The notes under the pieces: generated by a model | The model's database searches: none | What the model saw: only the letters and a program-made list of their open reading frames with translations | What the model was told of the DNA's origin: nothing | Made by a program: the position numbers and the translations under genes | From: Oceanobacter kriegii DSM 6294 | GTDB taxonomy: Bacteria > Pseudomonadota > Gammaproteobacteria > Pseudomonadales > Oceanobacteraceae | DNA length: 64,000 bases | Direction: 5' to 3' | Assembly: GCF_000422845.1 (NCBI RefSeq) | Contig: NZ_AUGV01000004.1 | Span: 248,001 to 312,000 of the forward strand | Shown here: one piece after another, positions 41,341-51,949 of the stretch | How positions within the stretch are numbered: the stretch's first letter is position 1 | How the letters are laid out: every line of letters starts with the position of its first letter

Positions 41341-42500
41341 GTGCCAACGTATTTAAATTTATTTTCCTCGCTTTCATCCTGCTCCCATCGTTTTCTTATT
41401 CAGAGGAAACCGGCGCGTGTCCATATGGCTATCAAAATGAATATACGCTTTTTTCTTCAAGCGGATATATGGACGAATTTAAATGTAATAGTAAGGTCAC
41501 TAGCAACGGTGGCGTTGTTATCGATACATGTTCTACTGGTACTTGGACTGGTTATAAAGCGGTATTGGTAGCTGAGGCGGATTGCTTTGATATTTCTCAG
41601 GATTCGAGCGGCGAAACTGGTTGCAGTTCTTTAGATGCTGCTAGTAGTGGGTTCTGTACCGATGATTTAAAAGAATGTGAAACTTACAATGGTTTGCACT
41701 TTTATTTAGAGACTTCTAAGAATTGTGGTGATTATTGTGCAGATAGTGCTGGATCTATCGGTTATGCGTCTGGATCATCAGTACATGTTTGTACTGAAGA
41801 GGATAGTGATTACGACCGCGGTCAAAGCACTGGTGACGAAAGTGAAGGCCCTTGTGCTGCATGTCCAGACAGCACCGACGAATTGGAATATGTCGGTCGT
41901 GATGACGGTGGTAATAGCTGCTACACCCAATACTTAACTTCTGAAGACGGCACCGGCTATAGCATCAGTTATATGTGCTATGACGAAAACGGTGACCAAG
42001 TCACTCAAGATGGTGACATATCCTTCGACTGCGAAACCTCTCCTCAATACTGCGACACAGACAGTGGCAGCGGCTCTGGCACCAATAACGAAACCAGTGA
42101 TCCATCTGACGATTCAGATGATGCCGATAGTAACTCTGGTGATCCCGATCCTGACCCTGAAGAAGATTCCGGCACCGGCGGCGGTGATGATGACTCTGGC
42201 ACCGACGTAGAGGTTTCAGACGAACAACCCGAATACGAATCCAACACCGAAAAAGTTGAAGCGGTACAGGCTGAATACCTTGAAGCCCTGGAAAACCTGA
42301 CGAACCAATTTGACGACTACTTCGATTTTGGCAACAGCTCCGGCAGTCCGTTTGGAACGGACAAGCACACCATCAAAGGCGCAGTCGTAGATTTTGGTCT
42401 TGGCCGCTTCTCTGGCCTCTTCGGTCTCCTTCCCTCAATCATCATGCTGTTTGCTTCGGCTCAATCGGCTTACATCATCTTAGGTGGGTCTAAGTCATGA
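41337..42500 (+). CDS. Inovirus adsorption / minor coat protein (gpIII-like)
   Basis: The start is ATG 41337, which gives a signal peptide (MSANVFKFIFLAFILLPSFS) that a longer frame would bury. The 387-residue product has a Cys-rich N-terminal half. A long acidic linker rich in Ser, Asp, Gly and Pro follows (about residues 235-305). A C-terminal helical region ends in a membrane anchor (LFGLLPSIIMLFASAQSAYI). gpIII proteins bind the host pilus and TolA with N-terminal domains and are anchored by the C-terminus. Position between coat and gpVI genes supports this. Confidence 0.85.
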   Translation: MSANVFKFIFLAFILLPSFSYSEETGACPYGYQNEYTLFSSSGYMDEFKCNSKVTSNGGVVIDTCSTGTWTGYKAVLVAEADCFDISQDSSGETGCSSLDAASSGFCTDDLKECETYNGLHFYLETSKNCGDYCADSAGSIGYASGSSVHVCTEEDSDYDRGQSTGDESEGPCAACPDSTDELEYVGRDDGGNSCYTQYLTSEDGTGYSISYMCYDENGDQVTQDGDISFDCETSPQYCDTDSGSGSGTNNETSDPSDDSDDADSNSGDPDPDPEEDSGTGGGDDDSGTDVEVSDEQPEYESNTEKVEAVQAEYLEALENLTNQFDDYFDFGNSSGSPFGTDKHTIKGAVVDFGLGRFSGLFGLLPSIIMLFASAQSAYIILGGSKS

Positions 42501-42901
42501 ATCGTACTCTCTATTCCCTGTTACTGGTCGCTCTCGTCTGCCTCCCTGTCCTTGCCTTTGCAGAAGAAGATACAGATTCCACAGTCAGTACCATCGACTT
42601 CTTCCAGTACGTTGCTGACTGGATTGCTGAGGGCTCCTATCAGCAAGCTGACAGCATCCTTGAGCGTGTCAGCGTTTGGGTCATTGTCTGGTATCTCGAA
42701 GCCAAAATTTCCGCCATATCCATGGCGTCATCCATTGCCGATGTCGTTGTTGGTTCATTCGGTTTCAGTGAGTTGATCCGAAGCTCCCTGAATACCCTCG
42801 ACAGTCAAACGTCAGCCCTAGTCTTTTATCTCAAAATTCCCGATGCCATGGCCATGATCCTATCGGCGTACCTCACCCGCTTTATTCTGGAGCTGTTCTG
42901 A
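42497..42901 (+). CDS. Minor coat / DUF2523-like protein (gpVI-like)
   Basis: The 134-residue protein starts with a signal-like helix (MNRTLYSLLLVALVCLPVLA) and has further hydrophobic segments (VWVIVWYLEAKI; AMAMILSAYLTRFILELF). This matches the gpVI/DUF2523 family found upstream of zot-type genes. It overlaps both neighbours by 4 bp and 1 bp. gpVI caps the virion end with gpIII. Confidence 0.8.
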   Translation: MNRTLYSLLLVALVCLPVLAFAEEDTDSTVSTIDFFQYVADWIAEGSYQQADSILERVSVWVIVWYLEAKISAISMASSIADVVVGSFGFSELIRSSLNTLDSQTSALVFYLKIPDAMAMILSAYLTRFILELF

Positions 42902-44118
42902 TGACTGCGGTTATCCATCATGGGCCACCTGGCTCCTACAAAACCTTTGCCCTGGTTCAACGAGTGATCGTCCCTGCTCTCCAGAGCGGCCGCACCGTAT
43001 GCCATAACATTCGTGGGCTCGACAACATCGACCGAATCGCCAAAGCCATGGGGGTTCAATTCCCTGAAGGCGCACAGCTGATGGCCGTTGCTCATGATAG
43101 TCAAGAAGGGTTTGACTACATGGGTCGGTTCTTTCACTGGGCACCACCAGGTGCATTGATCGTCATGGATGAAGGCCAGCGAGTCTATCCGACGCGCCTG
43201 CGTTCCCTGGGCGAGTTCGACCGTGATACTTCGGCCGATGATGAAAACGCCAAGCCCAAACGTCCGACTTCTGTTGAAAACGCCTTCGATCAACACCGGC
43301 ATATGAACTGGGATATCTATATCTCGACGACCAACGTTTCGAAGATTCACAAAGAAGTCCGAAGCGTTGTTGAGTACGCCTTCCGCCATCGTGACCTGTC
43401 CGGCGTTTTACCCTGGTATAAAAACAAATGGATTGAGTTCAAACATGACGCAGAATCAAGCGGCAAAGCCACCAGTCACTATATCGGCAAGCCAGTCCAA
43501 TACAGCGCCGATCCCAACGTATTCAACTGCTACCAGTCCACTGCAACGGGTAAAGCAAAAGCTTCAAGCGAGAATAAATCCATCTTCTCTGATAATCGCG
43601 TTAGATTTCTGCTTGCAGCTGCTTTCCTCGCTGTCGTCTATTTTCTCTCCCTTGTTGGAGACACTCTCGCTCGGTTTAAAGCGCCTGCTGATGTACAGCT
43701 TGCGCCTCCTGGGACGTCTCTTGATGTTTCTGATCACCATGATCCTGTTGGGACTCGTGGCCCGATTGCTACTGCGAACCTTCCTGATCTGAGCGTCGGG
43801 CAACTACGCGCCACCTTCCGGAAAAAGAATCCGTACTTCAGCGACCCTGACGTTTATGACCTGCCACCAAGCAAAGAGTATTGGCTGGCTGGCGTCATCG
43901 AAGGCCCCCAGGACATCGCCTTGATTGCGGATGTCTGGCGAACCTATCGGGTACCGCTTAGACGCGCCTGTTTTCTTGATCGACCTACCAAAGACTGGGT
44001 CTGTTTCTTTCGTGGGGACGTTGTAGCCAGCTACACGGGGCCAATTGAAAAGCGCCTTGAAAGCGACGAACAAGAACAGCCAATCGCCAATCTGGAATCC
44101 GACACAGTCAATTTCTGA
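42901..44118 (+). CDS. zot: Zot-like phage assembly ATPase (gpI)
   Basis: The 405-residue protein has a Zot-domain NTPase. Walker A is HHGPPGSYKTFALVQRV (residues 6-22) and Walker B is GALIVMDEGQRVYPTR, with RHMNWDIYISTTNVSKIHKE behind. A single membrane helix (VRFLLAAAFLAVVYFLSLVG, about residue 237) separates it from the periplasmic C-terminal part. gpI drives extrusion of the phage through the inner membrane. Length and order are normal for the family. The Zot name does not imply toxin activity. Confidence 0.92.
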   Translation: MTAVIHHGPPGSYKTFALVQRVIVPALQSGRTVCHNIRGLDNIDRIAKAMGVQFPEGAQLMAVAHDSQEGFDYMGRFFHWAPPGALIVMDEGQRVYPTRLRSLGEFDRDTSADDENAKPKRPTSVENAFDQHRHMNWDIYISTTNVSKIHKEVRSVVEYAFRHRDLSGVLPWYKNKWIEFKHDAESSGKATSHYIGKPVQYSADPNVFNCYQSTATGKAKASSENKSIFSDNRVRFLLAAAFLAVVYFLSLVGDTLARFKAPADVQLAPPGTSLDVSDHHDPVGTRGPIATANLPDLSVGQLRATFRKKNPYFSDPDVYDLPPSKEYWLAGVIEGPQDIALIADVWRTYRVPLRRACFLDRPTKDWVCFFRGDVVASYTGPIEKRLESDEQEQPIANLESDTVNF

Positions 44119-44128
44119 GGGAATAGAA

Positions 44129-45448
44129 ATGCCACGTTATCAGAATAAAACCATGCTCCGCCTGGTCGACAACGCCAAAGGCACCGACGTATTCAAAACT
44201 GATCAGCTGCAATACGACTTGTCGGCTTTACGGTTTTTGTGGTCTGGCGTGGACAGTATTCGTCAGCTGTACATCTGCAACCTGAAAGAAGACCTTCTCA
44301 CCAGAATTGAACATCACTACCAGATATCCAGCTCTGACATCATCGAAATGGGTGGCCATGAATGGAAGCTCTCAAGCTCTGGTAAGAAATCTGGTTACAA
44401 GTACATTTTTAAAAATCTGGAGCTTGGATTCGTGGTCTTGGTCAAGTCGTTCTATGTCGAAGCCGACAAGCGCGGATCACACATCAAGATAGAAGCAACA
44501 CCCCAAATCATCGACCAGCTTGGCCTTGCCAAGCTCACCAATAGGCTGCGGGAAATAGCCAATATCTTTGGCGATACCATCGAAGCCAATGGGCTTGCCG
44601 TCCACCTTGCCTGTGACATGAAAGGGCTGGAGCTGCCTGAAGACTTCGAACGCAAGTTAGTGACCCATTCAAAGCGCTCATACAAGGCCCATGGCATCGC
44701 TGACATTAGCAGCCACACTATCAGCGAAATGGCCGTTACCTACGGCCAGAACCAAACGTATATGTTTGGTACTCCAACCTCTATCCAAATGTGCCTGTAT
44801 GACAAAACTCTTGAATCACTGAAGTCCGATAAGCTCGCGTTTTGCGAATCTCTCTGGCTCCGAACTCCATCCGTCGAAGACATCTTTTCTCCTGAGTACA
44901 ACGACGGATCGGACGGCAATGAACCGGATAAAGTCAATCGTCTGGAATTTCGCATACACCACAGCATCATTCGGGAATTCGAAAACGGCAGCTTTAACGA
45001 ACAGGGAAAGCAGCTCACCATTCGTGAACCGATTGACCTGGTCAAACATCTGCAACCGCTGTGGGAATACTGCCTGAACGCTTACCGGCTCCAGCATTCC
45101 AGCACCTATATTCATCCGATCTGGCAGAAGCTCTCTGAAGACGTGCGCTTTGCCTTTCTTGATGGCAATGAGGGGTATATGTATAAACGCGCCCCAAAGC
45201 GCAGCCTCGAAGGCCCCGGGCGCAGAAACGTCGCCATGTGGCTGGGAAACGTCCTCCGCCTGAGCGCTCGTAAAGGCCTGACGACGGACTACGTTACACG
45301 CAAGCTCTTAAGTAGCGGACTGGATGCTGATCTGGCTGACTATTTCGGATTGCTGCTGTACGGCAACAGTGACGAACTGACGATGATTCTGAGGGACTTT
45401 GTCGACAACAAGATGCGAAGCCTGAGGCTCGAAGGGGTCGCGGCATGA
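44129..45448 (+). CDS. Phage replication initiation protein (gpII/RstA-type)
   Basis: ATG 44129 follows GAGGGAATAG and gives 439 residues. A Rep_trans-type initiator is indicated by YGQNQTYMFGTPTSIQMCLY then DKTLESL, and NRLEFRIHHSIIREFENGSF. The spacing of catalytic Tyr and metal-binding His/Glu typical of the family can only be guessed. It nicks the double-stranded form to start rolling-circle replication. It overlaps the DUF4224 gene by 4 bp. Confidence 0.85.
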   Translation: MPRYQNKTMLRLVDNAKGTDVFKTDQLQYDLSALRFLWSGVDSIRQLYICNLKEDLLTRIEHHYQISSSDIIEMGGHEWKLSSSGKKSGYKYIFKNLELGFVVLVKSFYVEADKRGSHIKIEATPQIIDQLGLAKLTNRLREIANIFGDTIEANGLAVHLACDMKGLELPEDFERKLVTHSKRSYKAHGIADISSHTISEMAVTYGQNQTYMFGTPTSIQMCLYDKTLESLKSDKLAFCESLWLRTPSVEDIFSPEYNDGSDGNEPDKVNRLEFRIHHSIIREFENGSFNEQGKQLTIREPIDLVKHLQPLWEYCLNAYRLQHSSTYIHPIWQKLSEDVRFAFLDGNEGYMYKRAPKRSLEGPGRRNVAMWLGNVLRLSARKGLTTDYVTRKLLSSGLDADLADYFGLLLYGNSDELTMILRDFVDNKMRSLRLEGVAA

Positions 45449-45669
45449 GTGAGTTTCTTTCCGATAACGACCTCATGCACCTAACCGGCTGCCAGCAACG
45501 CGCCAAGCAAATTGAGGTACTCAAAAACAACCGTATTCACTACTTTGAACGTTATGACGGCAAGCCCGTTGTAGCCAAAGAGGCCATAGCCTTTGCTGTG
45601 CGTGGTGATTCTCAGCCTTCGGACCACACTGACGACGGCTTTAACCTGTCTGCTTTATCTGCCCACTGA
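45445..45669 (+). CDS. Small DUF4224-like protein
   Basis: The 74-residue protein has SEFLSDNDLMHLTGCQQRAK, then QIEVLKNNRIHYFERYDGKP, the pattern of DUF4224 phage proteins that often precede integrases. It overlaps both neighbours, so it is translated with the initiator and integrase. It could be an excisionase-like or regulatory protein. Confidence 0.75.
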   Translation: MSEFLSDNDLMHLTGCQQRAKQIEVLKNNRIHYFERYDGKPVVAKEAIAFAVRGDSQPSDHTDDGFNLSALSAH

Positions 45670-46727
45670 TGCCTAGAAAAAGAAAGAACGAAGCCGATCT
45701 TTGGCTTCCTGCCCGCGTCTATCGGGGTCGCCAGTCCTACGAGTATCACCCATCAACAGGTGGCTCAGTCCGTCTTTATCCCATCCGCCGTGATTGCTCC
45801 GGCAATATCATCGAAACTAACGAGATAAAGCGAGCTGTGATGCAAGCCAGACTCGATGCCGATCAGAAGCTTGTGAAGCGGGAAGACATGAATTGGTTGT
45901 TCGATCAGTATCAGAACAGCCCCCAATGTGCCGCATTGGCCGTTAAAACTCGAACGAACGACGAAATCAGGCTGAAGCGCCTTCGGTTGGTGTTTGGCCA
46001 GATGATGCCAAGCCGCGTAACCAGCGGGCATATCAGGGCATATATGGATAAGGTCGGGGAAACAGCGCAAGCCAGTGCGAACCGTGACCATGGCTATCTT
46101 GGTCGCGTCTTCAGCTGGGCCAAAGAACGCAACATGGTCAGTCATCACCCTGTCAGGGACGTTAAGAAGTTCAGTGAACAGGCACGGGATCGGTATGTGG
46201 AAGATTGGGAATTTGACCTGGTCTATCAAGTAGCACTGAACAGCGCCTATCCGTGGATAGCTCCCATGATGGAATTTGCCTATCTCTGCAGAATGCGAGC
46301 GGGCGAAGTCAGAACGCTGGATCGGTGCCGGCATTTGCTCGCCGATGGTGTACTGGTGGAGCGCGGCAAAGGTTCAAAGAGTGAGATAACACTCTGGTCT
46401 GATCGCTTGAAGGCCGCTGTATCGCTCGCTGAGCAAGTCTGCGACTCTCCAAGGCTCACCGACTCAACTCCTCTGTTTGCTTCTCGCTCCGGCGGTTTTA
46501 TCAGTGATACCGCGTACAAATCAGCTTGGCGAAGAGTCCGGCAAAAGGCCATAGAAGAAGGTGCCATGATAAACGGCGTTCTATCCAGGTTAACCGAACC
46601 TTTCAACTTTCATGACCTGAAAGCTAAAGGTGTGACCGATCACGAGACCAAAGCCAGCGGCCATAAGTCTAAGAAGATGCAAGCCATCTACGACCGCAAA
46701 CCAGAGCTGATCAAGTCCACACGGTAG
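45669..46727 (+). CDS. int: Phage tyrosine integrase
   Basis: The 352-residue protein has an N-terminal arm- and core-binding region (about residues 1-170) and a catalytic domain. The first Arg is in LCRMRAGEVRTL and the H-box in ASGHKSKKMQAIYDRK, with the nucleophile Tyr in AIYDRK. The usual HxxR reads HDLK (FNFHDLKAKGVTDHE), an Arg-to-Lys change seen in some phage integrases. It ends ELIKSTR 85 bp from the tRNA, so it acts on the tRNA-Pro site. Its own 3' end is duplicated at the left border. Confidence 0.92.
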   Translation: MPRKRKNEADLWLPARVYRGRQSYEYHPSTGGSVRLYPIRRDCSGNIIETNEIKRAVMQARLDADQKLVKREDMNWLFDQYQNSPQCAALAVKTRTNDEIRLKRLRLVFGQMMPSRVTSGHIRAYMDKVGETAQASANRDHGYLGRVFSWAKERNMVSHHPVRDVKKFSEQARDRYVEDWEFDLVYQVALNSAYPWIAPMMEFAYLCRMRAGEVRTLDRCRHLLADGVLVERGKGSKSEITLWSDRLKAAVSLAEQVCDSPRLTDSTPLFASRSGGFISDTAYKSAWRRVRQKAIEEGAMINGVLSRLTEPFNFHDLKAKGVTDHETKASGHKSKKMQAIYDRKPELIKSTR

Positions 46728-46812
46728 TACTGTATATTAGGCGAGAATATTAGGCGAAGTGTGGTTCAGGAAATCAGTGAAAAGATAAGCCACTGATTTT
46801 AAAAGGAAAAGT
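46728..46812. promoter_or_regulatory. Right-end spacer with integrase-type repeats
   Basis: It contains ACTGTATATTAGGC (46729-46742) then a related AATATTAGGC (46746-46755). The same motif occurs at 36695-36708 and 36926-36939 and, inverted, at 36866-36878. These are candidate integrase arm-binding sites. Confidence 0.5.
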
Positions 46813-46889
46813 TGGTCGGGACGGCGGGATTCGAACTCGCGACCCCCTGCACCCCATGCAGGTGCGCTACCAGGCTGCGCTACGCCCCG
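46813..46889 (-). tRNA. proL: tRNA-Pro (anticodon GGG)
   Basis: The 77-nt cloverleaf has acceptor CGGGGCG/CGTCCCG (one G-T pair). The anticodon stem CCTGC/GCAGG holds loop ATGGGGT, so the anticodon is GGG. The T-arm has GTTCGAATC and CCA is encoded. It resembles E. coli ProL. Its 3' half is identical to the left att site, showing the prophage used it as attB and rebuilt a whole tRNA. Confidence 0.97.
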
Positions 46890-46958
46890 ACACAGCTTGT
46901 ACCTTTGCGGTTCAAGCGTGGTGCATTATACCCAAGTGTTTGATAGATGGAAGGTTTT

Positions 46959-47318
46959 TCAATTTCCGTCGAGTATCCGGGCGATCTCGCGCAGTTCGGC
47001 CAGCATGCTTTTGATCAGGGCCTGGTCCATTGCTGCTGCGTTTGGGCCTTCGCCGTCTTCCAGGCGCTGTCGGGCACCTTGAATGGTGTAGCCTTCGCCA
47101 TACAGGAGTTCGCGGATTTCTCGCACCAGGATGACATCCTGACGCTGGTAGTAGCGGCGGTTGCCGCGTCGTTTGACGGGACTGAGTTGGGGAAATTCCT
47201 GCTCCCAATATCGCAGGACATGGGGTTTGACGTCGCAGAGGTCGCTAACTTCACCAATGGTGAAGTAGCGCTTACCGGGTATGGGGGGAAGCTCGTGGTT
47301 ATTGCTCGGTTCCAGCAT
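46959..47318 (-). CDS. MerR-family transcriptional regulator
   Basis: The start is ATG 47316-47318 ([20 protein letters not shown]), giving 119 residues. It overlaps the ihfA stop by 20 bp. The N-terminal MerR winged HTH is [20 protein letters not shown] followed by [20 protein letters not shown]. The long dimerisation helix follows and there is no metal-binding cysteine set. A MerR-type gene directly after ihfA is common in gammaproteobacteria. The effector is unknown. Confidence 0.9.
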   Translation of the reverse strand: MLEPSNNHELPPIPGKRYFTIGEVSDLCDVKPHVLRYWEQEFPQLSPVKRRGNRRYYQRQDVILVREIRELLYGEGYTIQGARQRLEDGEGPNAAAMDQALIKSMLAELREIARILDGN

Positions 47319-47601
47319 AGGCTTCCACCCGAACCTTGAGCTTTTGGCCCGGTTTGAAAGTGACAACCCGGCGAGCAGAGATCGGTATCTCTTCGCCGGT
47401 TTTTGGATTACGTCCCGGGCGCTGACGTTTGTCTCGCAAGTCGAAGTTGCCAAAACCTGACAACTTCACTTGTTCATTACGGCGAAGGCTGTCGCGGATC
47501 TCATCAAAGAAGAGATCCACCATTTCCTTAGCTTCGCGCTTGTTAAGACCAAGTTCCTCGAACAGTTTTTCGGCCAGTTCGGCTTTGGTCAAGGCAGTCA
47601 T
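47299..47601 (-). CDS. ihfA: Integration host factor alpha subunit
   Basis: The 100-residue HU/IHF-fold protein reads [20 protein letters not shown], then [20 protein letters not shown] with the intercalating Pro in [20 protein letters not shown]. It bends DNA as a heterodimer with IHF-beta. It starts 1 bp after pheT stops, as in E. coli. Notably IHF also assists sigma54 promoters and phage integrases, both present here. Confidence 0.98.
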   Translation of the reverse strand: MTALTKAELAEKLFEELGLNKREAKEMVDLFFDEIRDSLRRNEQVKLSGFGNFDLRDKRQRPGRNPKTGEEIPISARRVVTFKPGQKLKVRVEAYAGTEQ

Positions 47602-47602
47602 G

Positions 47603-49990
47603 CTAACCCCTTAGCGTAGCTCCAAGTTGCTGTTCAAGCTGTGAAACGACTGCTTCTACAGAATCGTTCACTTCCTGATCAGTAAGAGTGCGCGAAGGAT
47701 GCTGCCAGGTCAAGCCCAGGGCGAGACTTTTCTTATCAGAATCAATGCCTTTGCCGGTATAGACGTCAAACAGGTTCAGCTTTGTGAGGTATTCCCCAGC
47801 TTGTGAACGAATTTGCTCCAGCACCTGGTCAACCTGAATACCCAGGTCCACAACCAGCGCCAGGTCGCGGCGCATTTCCGGGAACTTGGACAGTTCGTTG
47901 AAGGCAGGTACGGCAGTTTGCAGCAGCAGTTCCTGATCCAGCTGAACAACATACAGGGTCTGTTTGATGCCAACGGCCTTTTGTGTCGCCGGGTGCAACG
48001 CACCAATCCAACCCAGCTCAACCCACTCTCCGGCAACCAGTTTGTCGATGCGAGCGGTTTGACCCGGGTGCAGCGCGGAGTGCTTGTCGGCGACAAAACG
48101 GAAGTTTGTCAGTGAACCGGTACGAGCCAGCAGGGCTTCTACGTCGCCTTTAACGTCGAAGAAATCCACCGGGGTATCGGTTTCTGTCCAACCTTGTGGC
48201 AAACGATTGCCGACCGCTAGCATGGCCAGGGTTGGCTTCTGTTGCAGACCTTCTTCGGTTGGCACAAAGCGCAGACCGGTTTCAAACAGACGTACACGAG
48301 GCTGCTGACGCTTGAGGTTGTAACCCGCCGCAGGTACCAGACCAGCCCACAGGTTTGTGCGCATGACCGACATTTCAGAGGAAATCGGGTTCAGCAGCTC
48401 CAGACCTGGCAGATCCGGGTCCATGGCTTTCTGCATGGCTGGATCAACAAAGCTGTAGGTGATGGCTTCGTGATAACCACGGGCAACCAGCGTGCGGCGC
48501 ACATCGCCAACCGATACTTTGTCTTCCGGCGCTTTGGCCAGAGGAATCGCAGCAGTTGGAGTACGTACTGGCAGACGGTTGTAGCCGTAGATACGCGCCA
48601 GTTCTTCGATCAGATCGGATTCGATGGCCATGTCAAAACGGTACGTTGGCGCTACGGCTTTCCAGCCGCCCTCTACCGCTTCTACTTTCATGCCCAGACG
48701 AGTCAGGATGTCTTCTACTTCACTGTCTTCGAAGCTCAGACCCAGTACCAGTTCGATACGGGATTTGCGCAGGGTGATTTCAGCAGGCGTTGGCAGGTGC
48801 TCTTCAGACGCGACTTCTACCACAGGACCTGGTTGGCCACCGCAGATATCCAGAATCAGCTGTGTGGCACGTTCCATGGCGGTACGGGCCAGTTCGTAGT
48901 CCACACCACGCTCGAAGCGGTGGGAGGAATCGGTGTGCAGGCCGTGGGCACGGGCTTTACCAGCAATCACGATTGGATTGAAGAAGGCCGCTTCCAGCAA
49001 CAGGTCGGTGGTCTCTTCAGACACGCCAGAACCTTCACCGCCCATAACACCGGCCAGTGCCAGCGGTTTGGCGTGGTCAGCGATAACCAGCGTATCGACG
49101 GATGGTTCGATTTCCTGACCGTCCAGCAAAGTCAGCTTCTCGCCCGCTTCGGCCATACGCACGCGAATGCCTGTGTCGATCTGATTCAGATCGAAAGCGT
49201 GCATTGGTTGACCCAATTCCAGCAGTACGAAGTTGGTGATGTCTACCACTGGGTCGATGGAACGAACGCCGCCACGACGCAGTTTTTCAACCATCCACAG
49301 TGGGGTTTCGGCTTTTACGTTGACGCCACGAACAATACGGCCGCAGTAGCGCGGACACGCGTCTGGTGCAGAAACGTCGATGCTTGGTACGTCGTCAATG
49401 ACGGCTGCCACAGCTTCAATGGCAGGGCCTTGTACGTCGGCCTTGAACAACAGGCCGGTTTCACGAGCCAGACCGGCAACACTCAGACAGTCGGCACGGT
49501 TTGGCGTCAGGTCAACGTCGATGATGCTATCGTCCAGACCCATGTAGGAGCGGAAGTCTTCGCCCACTGGCGCAGATTCCGGCAGTTCCATCAGGCCGTC
49601 GTTGGCGTCAGAAATACCCAGCTCTTTCTCGGCACACAGCATACCGAAGGACTCGACACCACGCAGCTTGGCTTTCTTGATTTTGAAGTCGCCTGGCAGT
49701 ACCGCGCCAATTTTGGCGAACGGGATTTTCAGACCTTCACGGACGTTAGGCGCGCCACAAACGATCTGGAAGGTTTCGGTACCGTCGGTCACCTGACACA
49801 GGCTCAGCTTGTCGGCATCCGGGTGTTGTTCACGGGTCACAACCTGACCCACGACCACGCCAGAGAATTCACCGGCAACGGCTTCTACGTCGTCTACTTC
49901 CAGACCCGCCAGAGTGATCTGATCGACCAGTTCCTGAGTACTTGCTTCGGGCTGCACCCATTCGCGCAACCACTGTTCACTGAATTTCAT
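47603..49990 (-). CDS. pheT: Phenylalanyl-tRNA synthetase beta subunit
   Basis: The 795-residue protein is of normal length. It has the N-terminal EMAP-like tRNA-binding domain ([20 protein letters not shown]), B3/B4 domain, B5 domain ([33 protein letters not shown]) and the C-terminal ferredoxin-fold anticodon-binding domain ([18 protein letters not shown]). The beta subunit recognises tRNA-Phe and edits mischarged tyrosine. It follows pheS by 27 bp. Confidence 0.98.
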   Translation of the reverse strand: MKFSEQWLREWVQPEASTQELVDQITLAGLEVDDVEAVAGEFSGVVVGQVVTREQHPDADKLSLCQVTDGTETFQIVCGAPNVREGLKIPFAKIGAVLPGDFKIKKAKLRGVESFGMLCAEKELGISDANDGLMELPESAPVGEDFRSYMGLDDSIIDVDLTPNRADCLSVAGLARETGLLFKADVQGPAIEAVAAVIDDVPSIDVSAPDACPRYCGRIVRGVNVKAETPLWMVEKLRRGGVRSIDPVVDITNFVLLELGQPMHAFDLNQIDTGIRVRMAEAGEKLTLLDGQEIEPSVDTLVIADHAKPLALAGVMGGEGSGVSEETTDLLLEAAFFNPIVIAGKARAHGLHTDSSHRFERGVDYELARTAMERATQLILDICGGQPGPVVEVASEEHLPTPAEITLRKSRIELVLGLSFEDSEVEDILTRLGMKVEAVEGGWKAVAPTYRFDMAIESDLIEELARIYGYNRLPVRTPTAAIPLAKAPEDKVSVGDVRRTLVARGYHEAITYSFVDPAMQKAMDPDLPGLELLNPISSEMSVMRTNLWAGLVPAAGYNLKRQQPRVRLFETGLRFVPTEEGLQQKPTLAMLAVGNRLPQGWTETDTPVDFFDVKGDVEALLARTGSLTNFRFVADKHSALHPGQTARIDKLVAGEWVELGWIGALHPATQKAVGIKQTLYVVQLDQELLLQTAVPAFNELSKFPEMRRDLALVVDLGIQVDQVLEQIRSQAGEYLTKLNLFDVYTGKGIDSDKKSLALGLTWQHPSRTLTDQEVNDSVEAVVSQLEQQLGATLRG

Positions 49991-50017
49991 TGTCTTACCT
50001 TCTGATGGTTGCCTGAA

Positions 50018-51037
<1,020 letters not shown>

Positions 51038-51057
51038 TTACTTGAATTTGGACAAAA

Positions 51058-51091
51058 AAATAGGGGAATCGCCGCAGCTCATCCCCTATTT
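51058..51091 (-). terminator. Terminator/attenuator hairpin upstream of pheS
   Basis: AAATAGGGGA pairs with TCCCCTATTT (10 bp) followed on the minus strand by a T-run. It lies between rplT and pheS, where E. coli has the pheM attenuator. I find no Phe-rich leader peptide, so it may be a partial terminator rather than a classical attenuator. Confidence 0.8.
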
Positions 51092-51204
51092 CGTTTGCCT
51101 GTTACCACCGTTACAGCATGGTAGCTAACAGACTGAATTCGGCGTTGCTTCAATTGGCTACCGTTCTGCAAGAGAGCAGCAGCCAATATGGCAGGCCTGA
51201 GAAA

Positions 51205-51558
51205 TTACAGGCTGGCTTTGGCTTTTTCAACCAAAGCGGTAAATGCCGCTTTCTCGTTTACTGCCAGGTCAGCAAGAACCTTACGGTCGATTTCAACAGC
51301 GGCTTTTTTCAGGCCGTTGATGAATTTGCTGTAGGACAGACCGTTCAGACGAGCACCGGCGTTGATACGCGCGATCCACAGTTGACGGAACTGACGCTTG
51401 CGCTGACGACGGTCACGGTAAGCGTACTGACCGGCTTTGATTACTGCCTGTTTGGCAACACGGAATACACGGGAACGTGCACCGTAGTAACCTTTAGCCT
51501 GCTTCAGAATTTTCTTGTGACGACGACGAGCGATTACACCACGTTTTACGCGAGCCAT
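51205..51558 (-). CDS. rplT: 50S ribosomal protein L20
   Basis: The 117-residue basic protein reads [20 protein letters not shown], then [20 protein letters not shown] and [20 protein letters not shown]. It is full length. L20 initiates 50S assembly and also represses its own operon. It follows rpmI by 16 bp. Confidence 0.99.
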   Translation of the reverse strand: MARVKRGVIARRRHKKILKQAKGYYGARSRVFRVAKQAVIKAGQYAYRDRRQRKRQFRQLWIARINAGARLNGLSYSKFINGLKKAAVEIDRKVLADLAVNEKAAFTALVEKAKASL

Positions 51559-51574
51559 ATTCTATCTCCTGGAC

Positions 51575-51769
51575 TTAAAGGTTAGGCAACATGCGGATTA
51601 CAAGCTTCTTGTCAGCGGCGTTCAACTGAGTCATGCCGCGCAAGTGACGCTTACGCTTGGTGCTTTTCTTGGTCAGGATGTGGCTGCGGAAAGCTTTACG
51701 GTGTTTGAAGCCGTTTGCAGTTTTTTTGAAGCGTTTTGCTGCACCGCTTTTGGTTTTGATCTTAGGCAT
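51575..51769 (-). CDS. rpmI: 50S ribosomal protein L35
   Basis: The 64-residue, very basic protein is [20 protein letters not shown] continuing into [20 protein letters not shown]. Full-length L35, between infC and rplT. Confidence 0.99.
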   Translation of the reverse strand: MPKIKTKSGAAKRFKKTANGFKHRKAFRSHILTKKSTKRKRHLRGMTQLNAADKKLVIRMLPNL

Positions 51770-51900
51770 TTTGATACTCCAAAGTAGTGACGCGCACAGA
51801 AACCAATACCTGTACTACGCCTTGCCGTTACACCCGCTCTGGCCCCAGGTCTTGCGATCCGGGGTTGGTCGGGATCTGTTCAGTAACCGGTAGAAAAACA

Positions 51901-51926
51901 GAAACCCCGGCTTATGCCGAGGTTTC
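51901..51926 (-). terminator. Hairpin between infC and rpmI
   Basis: On the minus strand GAAACCTCGGC-ATAA-GCCGGGGTTTC is followed by TGTTTTTC. It is an 11-bp stem (one G-T). It may terminate part of infC transcription or take part in L20-type control of rpmI-rplT. Confidence 0.75.
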
Positions 51927-51949
51927 AGTCATCCGTTTGAAGAACCGGA

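Larger units (their letters stand above)
36828..46861 (+). mobile_element. Filamentous (inovirus) prophage integrated in tRNA-Pro(GGG)
   Basis: The prophage is about 10.0 kb between 50-bp direct repeats. The plus strand carries, in order: TA-like cargo, a small early pair, an ssDNA-binding-protein-sized gene, small coat genes, the major coat protein, a gpIII-like adsorption protein, a gpVI-like protein, a Zot-type assembly ATPase, a replication initiator, a DUF4224-like gene and a tyrosine integrase next to the tRNA. A repressor-sized gene and a secreted protein gene run the other way. No secretin (gpIV) gene is present, so export would need a host secretin, as in CTXphi. All core genes are intact, so it may be functional. 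Confidence 0.92.

Noticed and set aside
41079-42500. Longer frame (473 codons) for the adsorption protein
   Set aside because: It would overlap the whole second half of the major coat gene and bury the signal peptide; ATG 41337 gives a proper secreted protein.
42901-44118. Zot enterotoxin activity
   Set aside because: The N-terminal ATPase and membrane helix are the phage assembly function; the name alone does not indicate toxicity and I see no cleaved toxin peptide motif.
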